From contig JAEXHA010000135.1 of NCBI GenBank assembly GCA_023450335.1, positions 1 to 11,040 on the forward strand: a stretch of 11,040 nt of DNA, in the 5' to 3' direction. Numbering within the stretch: position 1 is the first letter of the stretch; each line of letters starts with the position of its first letter. Source of the DNA: Actinomycetes bacterium. Lineage in GTDB: Bacteria; Actinomycetota; Actinomycetes; Actinomycetales; Microbacteriaceae. Below are positions 7,549 through 11,040 of the stretch, piece after piece. The translations under genes and the position numbers were made by a program. A model generated the notes under the pieces. The model searched no databases. It worked only from the letters and a program-made list of their open reading frames with translations, and had not been told where the DNA came from.

Positions 7549-7911
7549 ATGGGCGTCGTGCACGCGTTCGAAGTTCTCGCGGAGCCGGTGCGGCGCCGGC
7601 TCGTCGAACTGCTGGCCCTGGGCGAGCAGCCGGCGGGGGCGCTGACGGACGTCGTCCGGGCCGAGTTCGGCATCTCGCAGCCCGCGGTGTCGCAGCATCT
7701 CAAGGTGCTGCGCGATGCGGGCTTCGCCACTGTTCGCGCCGAAGGTCCGCGCCGCATCTACACGACCGACCGGGCGGGACTCGACGCCGCCGCGGCGGCG
7801 CTCGCCAGGCTACGGGCACCGCTACGCCAGCGCCTCGACGCCCTGCACACCGAGGTTGCCCGCGGGCGCCGGGCCTCGGCATCCACCCATCGACGCAAGG
7901 ACGCATCATGA
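7549..7911 (+). CDS. ArsR-family winged-helix transcriptional regulator
   Basis: This 120-aa DNA-binding repressor has the compact ArsR winged helix: HAFEVLAEPVRRRLVELL (helix 1), GISQPAVSQHLKVLRDAGFATVRAEGPRRIY (recognition helix and wing), then an Arg- and Ala-rich tail. No cysteine pair of the metal-sensing ELCVC type is present, so it is not an arsenic or metal sensor of the classic kind. It belongs to the group encoded next to an SRPBCC/AHSA1 protein, as here. The ATG at 7549 gives the usual N-terminus; a GTG at 7534 in the same frame lies inside the operator and is less likely. Its stop overlaps the next start as ATGA. Probably autoregulated through the palindrome at 7528-7547. Confidence 0.88.
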   Translation: MGVVHAFEVLAEPVRRRLVELLALGEQPAGALTDVVRAEFGISQPAVSQHLKVLRDAGFATVRAEGPRRIYTTDRAGLDAAAAALARLRAPLRQRLDALHTEVARGRRASASTHRRKDAS

Positions 7912-8393
7912 ACCCCATCATCGAGAAGCACGGCGACCGGTACCGGCTCGTGTACGACGAGCTGTACGCCACCGACATCGACGACCTGTGGGATGCCGTG
8001 ACCTCGCGCGAACGACTCGCGCGGTGGATGGCGGACTACACCGGCGACCTGCGCCTGGGTGGCACGTGGGAAGTCGCCAGCGACGACGACGGGGTGTGGG
8101 GCACCGGCACCATCACCGCCTGTGAACCGCCGCGCTCCTTCACGACCACCTGGCACGCGACGGGGGAGGAGCCGACCGAGCTGGTCGTCCGCCTCGAGCC
8201 CGCCGACGGTGGCACGCGGCTCGTGCTCGAGCACACCGGCATCCAATCGATCTTCTACGGCGCCGGCTGGCAGACGTACCTCGAGCGGCTGGCGCTGGTG
8301 CTCGCCAGTGGCGAGCCGGGAGGCGAGGACGCGTGGCAGGCGCGTTTCGCTGAGCTGAAGCCCGAATACCAGGCCCGTTTCGACGCGCTCTGA
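7908..8393 (+). CDS. SRPBCC / AHSA1-like (START-fold) protein
   Basis: The 161-aa protein has the helix-grip fold pattern of the AHSA1/polyketide-cyclase-like group: YATDIDDLWDAVTSRERLARWMADYTGDLRLGG near the N-terminus, GTGTITACEPPRSFTTTW in the middle, and ELVVRLEPADGGTRLVLEHTGI then GAGWQTYLERLALVLA toward the C-terminus. Such proteins hold a hydrophobic ligand; the ligand here is unknown. The start overlaps the regulator's stop (ATGA) and AAGGA lies six bases upstream, so the pair is one operon. Repressor and ligand-binding partner are often paired this way, but how they interact is not established from sequence. Confidence 0.85.
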   Translation: MNPIIEKHGDRYRLVYDELYATDIDDLWDAVTSRERLARWMADYTGDLRLGGTWEVASDDDGVWGTGTITACEPPRSFTTTWHATGEEPTELVVRLEPADGGTRLVLEHTGIQSIFYGAGWQTYLERLALVLASGEPGGEDAWQARFAELKPEYQARFDAL

Positions 8394-8416
8394 GCTCGCC
8401 CCCGGGCACGCGGCGA

Positions 8417-8422
8417 TAGGCT
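8417..8422 (+). promoter_or_regulatory. Probable -10 of the acpS operon (TAGGCT)
   Basis: TAGGCT fits the common actinobacterial TANNNT -10 and lies 44 bp upstream of the acpS start, giving a leader of about 37 nt that includes the GGAGG ribosome-binding site. The leader also has CCGCGG at 8431-8436 and again at 8445-8450, able to form a 6-bp stem. No clear -35 is seen. Confidence 0.38.
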
Positions 8423-8466
8423 TGCGGATGCCGCGGACCCGCACCCGCGGCGGGGAGGTGAGACGC

Positions 8467-8901
8467 ATGATCATCGGCATCGGCGTCGACCTCGTCGACA
8501 TCCCGCGGTTCGAGCGCTCGCTGGAGCGTACCCCCCGACTGCTCGATCGGCTCTTCGCACCGGGCGAGCGCGGGCTCAAAGCGCACTCGCTGGCCGCGCG
8601 CTATGCCGCCAAGGAAGCGCTCATCAAGGCACTCGGCGGCTCGGACGGCGTGCACTGGACCGAGATCGAAGTCGCCTCGGAGCCATCGGGCCGGCCGGTG
8701 TTCGCGCTGTCGGGCGAGACCGCATCGACGGTGGCGGGGCGCGGCATCACCGCCGTGCACCTCTCGCTCACCCACGACGCCGGCATGGCCGCCGCCTACG
8801 TCGTGGCCGAAGACGGCGCCACCGGGGGAGGCGACGTCGCAGCCGAAGTGCGACGCGACGCGGCCCGGGACGGCGGCGCCACCCACGGAGGAGCCGCATG
8901 A
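8467..8901 (+). CDS. acpS: Holo-[acyl-carrier-protein] synthase
   Basis: AcpS moves the 4'-phosphopantetheine of CoA onto a serine of acyl carrier protein and so activates fatty-acid synthesis. The 144-aa protein has the two signatures: GIGVDLVDIPRFE with Mg-binding Asp8, and SLAARYAAKEALIKALGG with Glu50. SLTHDAGMAAAYVVAE closes the fold. About 28 residues after that (Gly/Ala/Asp-rich, ending GGATHGGAA) go past the usual end and look like a disordered tail forced by the overlap with alr. GGAGG precedes the ATG by eight bases. Its TGA overlaps the alr ATG. Confidence 0.94.
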   Translation: MIIGIGVDLVDIPRFERSLERTPRLLDRLFAPGERGLKAHSLAARYAAKEALIKALGGSDGVHWTEIEVASEPSGRPVFALSGETASTVAGRGITAVHLSLTHDAGMAAAYVVAEDGATGGGDVAAEVRRDAARDGGATHGGAA

Positions 8902-10022
8902 CCCGGATGCCGGAGGGCACGATGCGCGAGGCTCTCGTCGACGTCGGAGCGATCACCGCCAATGTGCGCCACCTGCGCCGCCTCACCGGCTCCGAGGTCA
9001 TCGCCGTCGTCAAGGCCGACGGGTACGGCCATGGCGCCGTCCGCTCGGCCGTCGCCGCGCTCGAGGGTGGCGCGACCCGCCTCGCCGTCGCCGACATCGC
9101 CGAAGCGCTCGCCCTGCGGCGAGCGGGCATCGACGCGCCCGTGCTGGCGTGGCTGCACGCGCCCGGCATCTCATTCGTCGAAGCGGCGTCGCACGGCATC
9201 GAGCTGGGCATCTCGAACATGGACCAGCTGCTGGCCGCGGCCGCGGCGGCATCCCGCGATCAGCCGGTCAGCGTCCACCTGAAGGTCGAGACGGGCCTGG
9301 CCCGCAACGGCATCGCCCCGGCCGACTACGGCGTCGTGTTCGCCGAGGCGGCCCGGCTCGAGCGCCTCGGCAAGATTCGCATCCTCGGCATCTTCAGCCA
9401 CCTGTCCAACGCCAGCGCCGACGACGACCGCACCGCGGTGTCGCGCTTCCAGGTGGCTCTCGCCGCCGCCGCGCAGCAGGGGATCGCGCCGCCGCTGCGC
9501 CACATCGCCGCCACCCACGCGGCCATCGACCTGCCCGAGTCGCGCTTCGGCTGCGTGCGCATCGGCCTCGGCATCTACGGGCTCTCACCGTTCGCCGACC
9601 GGTCCAGCGCCGACCTCGGACTGCGACCCGCCATGACCCTGCGCGCCGCCGTCGCCGCGGTGCGCCGCGTGCCGGCCGGGCACGGCGTCTCGTACGGCTA
9701 CGCGCATCGCACCGCCGCCGAATCGACGCTCGCGCTCGTCCCGCTGGGATACGCCGACGGCGTGCCGCGCGCGGCATCCGGAACCGGACCCGTGCTCATC
9801 GGCGGGCGCCGCTTCACCGTCGCCGGGCGCATCGCCATGGACCAGTTCGTCGTCGACGTGGGCGATCTGCCGGTTGCGGTCGGCGACGAGGTCGTGCTGT
9901 TCGGTGACCCGACCCTCGGAGCCCCGTCGGCCGACGAGTGGGGCGATGCGTCGGGCTCGATCAACTACGAGATCGTCACGCGCATCGGACCGCGCGTGCC
10001 GCGGCGGCAGGTGTCGCAATGA
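8898..10022 (+). CDS. alr: Alanine racemase
   Basis: Alr is a PLP enzyme that interconverts L- and D-alanine for peptidoglycan. The 374 residues match the family length. Lys39 in VVKADGYGHG forms the Schiff base, Tyr43 follows, and Tyr266 in GVSYGYAHRT is the second catalytic base. HLKVETGLARNGI, IFSHLSNAS, GCVRIGLGIYGLSP and AMDQFVVDVGD are further family blocks. The N-terminal TIM-barrel half and C-terminal beta half are both present. The start overlaps acpS as ATGA with GGAGGAG five bases upstream. A later ATG (residue 9) is possible but has no better ribosome-binding site. Confidence 0.95.
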   Translation: MTRMPEGTMREALVDVGAITANVRHLRRLTGSEVIAVVKADGYGHGAVRSAVAALEGGATRLAVADIAEALALRRAGIDAPVLAWLHAPGISFVEAASHGIELGISNMDQLLAAAAAASRDQPVSVHLKVETGLARNGIAPADYGVVFAEAARLERLGKIRILGIFSHLSNASADDDRTAVSRFQVALAAAAQQGIAPPLRHIAATHAAIDLPESRFGCVRIGLGIYGLSPFADRSSADLGLRPAMTLRAAVAAVRRVPAGHGVSYGYAHRTAAESTLALVPLGYADGVPRAASGTGPVLIGGRRFTVAGRIAMDQFVVDVGDLPVAVGDEVVLFGDPTLGAPSADEWGDASGSINYEIVTRIGPRVPRRQVSQ

Positions 10023-10129
10023 GTGGATGCCGGGCGGCGGCGCCGCGAGAGCCGCGCGCGGATGCGGGTCTGCCACGCCGCAACGGCGCGCGGATGCCGG
10101 ACGGCGGCGCCGTGAGGAGGATGCCATGA
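10019..10129 (+). CDS. Possible 36-aa ORF linking alr and tsaE
   Basis: A 37-codon ORF (starts MSGCRAAAPR, ends AVRRMP) overlaps the alr stop as ATGA at its start and the tsaE ATG as ATGA at its end. AGGTG lies five bases upstream. It is Arg- and Ala-rich and matches no family I recognise. It may simply be a translational bridge, or chance in GC-rich DNA. It spans the two imperfect direct repeats at 10025-10116. Confidence 0.25.
   Translation: MSGCRAAAPREPRADAGLPRRNGARMPDGGAVRRMP
10025..10116 (+). repeat. Two imperfect 25-bp direct repeats between alr and tsaE
   Basis: Positions 10025-10049 and 10092-10116 agree at 23 of 25 positions (both begin GGATGCCGG and contain CGGCGGCGCCG), 67 bp apart. 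GGATGC-like words also occur near 10060 and 10120, suggesting a decayed local duplication. Confidence 0.55.
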
Positions 10130-10629
10130 CCGGGCTGGATGACTTCGTCGGCGTGCGCGAGGTCGCATCGCCCTCCGACATGGAGGCGTTCGGGCGTTCG
10201 CTGGGCGGCGCCCTGCGCGCCGGTGACCTCGTCGTGCTGACCGGTCCGCTCGGCGCCGGCAAGACGACTCTCACCCGAGGCATCGCCGACGCGCTCGGTG
10301 TGCGCGGCCCCATCCAGAGCCCCACGTTCGTGATCGCGCGGACGCACCCGTCGCTGGTCGACGGCCCGCCCCTCGTGCACGTCGACGCCTACCGGCTCGG
10401 CTCACCCGCCGAGCTCGACGACCTGGGCCTGGACTACGAGAACGCGGTCACCATCGTCGAATGGGGGCGCGGCATGGTCGACGGGCTCGTCGACCGGTGG
10501 TGGGAGGTCGAGCTCGAGCGCGAGTGGAGCGGCACGGGCGTCGACAACGCGTGCGGCACCTCCGGGCCGGCCGCCCGCGAGATGGAAGACAACGCACCCC
10601 GCACCGTCACCGTCACGCGCCACCACTGA
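10126..10629 (+). CDS. tsaE: tRNA t6A37 biosynthesis ATPase TsaE
   Basis: TsaE is the small P-loop ATPase that works with TsaB and TsaD to put threonylcarbamoyl on A37 of ANN-decoding tRNAs. The 167-aa protein shows Walker A GPLGAGKTT (40-48), SPTFVI (65-70), HVDAYRL (85-91) and VEWGRG (111-116). The last ~40 residues are less conserved and acidic/polar. GAGGAGG sits five bases before the ATG. It is joined to alr through the tiny ORF upstream, and tsaB follows after the repeat block. Short alternatives are unlikely because the motifs match closely. Confidence 0.94.
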   Translation: MTGLDDFVGVREVASPSDMEAFGRSLGGALRAGDLVVLTGPLGAGKTTLTRGIADALGVRGPIQSPTFVIARTHPSLVDGPPLVHVDAYRLGSPAELDDLGLDYENAVTIVEWGRGMVDGLVDRWWEVELEREWSGTGVDNACGTSGPAAREMEDNAPRTVTVTRHH

Positions 10630-10850
10630 GTCCCGCGGCATCACCGCCCGGCAGCGGCGTGCGCGTGGCCCGGGGGATCGGTTGTCCCGGCCGCGTAGCC
10701 GCGCGCGTGGCAGGTGGCGCCCACCCCGTCGACCACGCGCGGTCGCGTGTGTCCGTGGCATCCGTCGTCCCGGCAACGCGCAGCCGCGCGTGGCCCATGG
10801 CGCCCACCCCGTCGGCAACGCGCCGTCGCGCGCGTGGCCCGCGGCATCAT
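10630..10850 (+). repeat. Intergenic ~42-bp degenerate tandem repeats between tsaE and tsaB
   Basis: Units of 41-44 bp follow each other: 10659-10700, 10701-10744, 10745-10785, 10786-10827 and a partial one from 10828, with a decayed partial copy at 10630-10658. Most open with GCGCGTGGC and close with ACGCGC then GCC or GTC. Alternate units are most alike: TGGCGCCCACCCCGTCG occurs at 10715-10731 and exactly again at 10798-10814, 83 bp apart. No gene is evident in this stretch on either strand. Confidence 0.65.
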
Positions 10851-10851
10851 G

Positions 10852-10870
10852 TCGCCCACCGGGTGGGCGA
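10852..10870. repeat. 8-bp palindrome just upstream of the tsaB -10
   Basis: TCGCCCAC (10852-10859) and GTGGGCGA (10863-10870) pair perfectly around CGG. It occupies the spacer before the predicted tsaB -10, so it may be a regulator site, or the terminator hairpin of the acpS-tsaE operon; no T-run follows. Confidence 0.45.
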
Positions 10871-10871
10871 C

Positions 10872-10877
10872 TACCCT
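10872..10877 (+). promoter_or_regulatory. Probable -10 of a leaderless tsaB transcript (TACCCT)
   Basis: TACCCT fits TANNNT and ends seven bases before the GTG start, the same spacing as at glmS. TTGAGG is too close to the GTG (two bases) to be a normal ribosome-binding site, which supports leaderless initiation. Confidence 0.4.
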
Positions 10878-10884
10878 TGAGGCT

Positions 10885-11040
10885 GTGATCCTCGGCATCG
10901 ACACGTCGCTCGGCACGGCCGTGGCCGTCACCGACCCCGACGGCGTCGTGCTGACCGAGCAGGCCAGCGGCAATCCGCTCGGCCACGCCGAGGTGATCGG
11001 CGGCCTGCTGCAGGCCGCGCTCGCCGACGCCGCCCACGGA
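10885..11040 (+). CDS. tsaB: tRNA t6A37 biosynthesis protein TsaB (5' part, cut by window edge)
   Basis: The first 52 codons are present. The start MILGIDTSLGTAVAV is the ASKHA-type N-terminus of TsaB (YeaZ), followed by the region ending HAEVIGGLLQAAL. TsaB is the scaffold partner of TsaD in making t6A37 of tRNA, and its place after tsaE fits. Translation starts at GTG; no upstream start in frame gives a better family match. The remainder lies outside the window. Confidence 0.9.
   Translation, partial: MILGIDTSLGTAVAVTDPDGVVLTEQASGNPLGHAEVIGGLLQAALADAAHG

Noticed and set aside
8603..9907. 434-codon Arg-rich plus-strand frame across acpS and alr
   Set aside because: It is a shifted-frame shadow of acpS and alr, both of which have intact catalytic motifs.

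Overview
The window is high-GC actinobacterial chromosome, most like Microbacteriaceae (Microbacterium or a close relative). That placement is inferred from GC content, codon use, proteins that resemble actinobacterial family members, and a glmS / acpS / alr / tsaE / tsaB order typical of these genomes. No database search was possible.

Layout. (1) 1-390: non-coding apart from a small leader ORF. It holds the promoter and structured 5' leader (leader A) of a minus-strand transcript that runs off the left edge. (2) 391-3369, minus strand: a two-gene exopolysaccharide operon, with a membrane polyprenyl-phosphate sugar-1-phosphate transferase followed directly by a family-4 glycosyltransferase. 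Leader B lies in front of it (about 3370-3643). (3) 3650-3976: promoter B, two nested inverted-repeat modules, and a probable leaderless promoter for glmS. (4) 3977-5827, plus strand: glmS, which makes glucosamine-6-phosphate. (5) 5814-7115, minus strand, tail-to-tail with glmS: a shortened ANL-superfamily (AMP-binding-like) protein with eroded catalytic motifs, preceded by leader C (about 7116-7388). (6) 7528-8393, plus strand: an ArsR-type regulator and SRPBCC/AHSA1 pair with a palindromic operator. (7) 8417-11040, plus strand: acpS, alr, a tiny ORF, tsaE, a block of ~42-bp tandem repeats, and the start of tsaB.

The main discovery candidate is a family of three related leaders (A, B, C), all on the minus strand. 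B and C share a near-identical promoter block (TTYCGT, 17 bp, an extended -10 TGC then SATACT) and have leaders of almost equal predicted length (274 and 273 nt). All three leaders are rich in GGGG runs, many of them in the loops of perfect hairpins. Each carries a conserved 3' hairpin of the form CGTKC...ATGGGG...ACG, whose stem changes in a compensatory way between copies. The ATG in that hairpin's loop opens a short ORF beginning Met-Gly-x-Arg. In B and C this ORF is 35-36 codons long and ends in an ATGA overlap with the main gene. This looks like an undescribed leader-peptide and structured-RNA control element shared by an exopolysaccharide operon, the ANL-like gene and an unseen third gene. 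The RNA role, the trans-acting factor and the signal are all inference.

The remaining genes are housekeeping: amino-sugar supply (glmS), acyl-carrier-protein activation (acpS), D-alanine for peptidoglycan (alr) and the tRNA t6A37 pathway (tsaE, tsaB).
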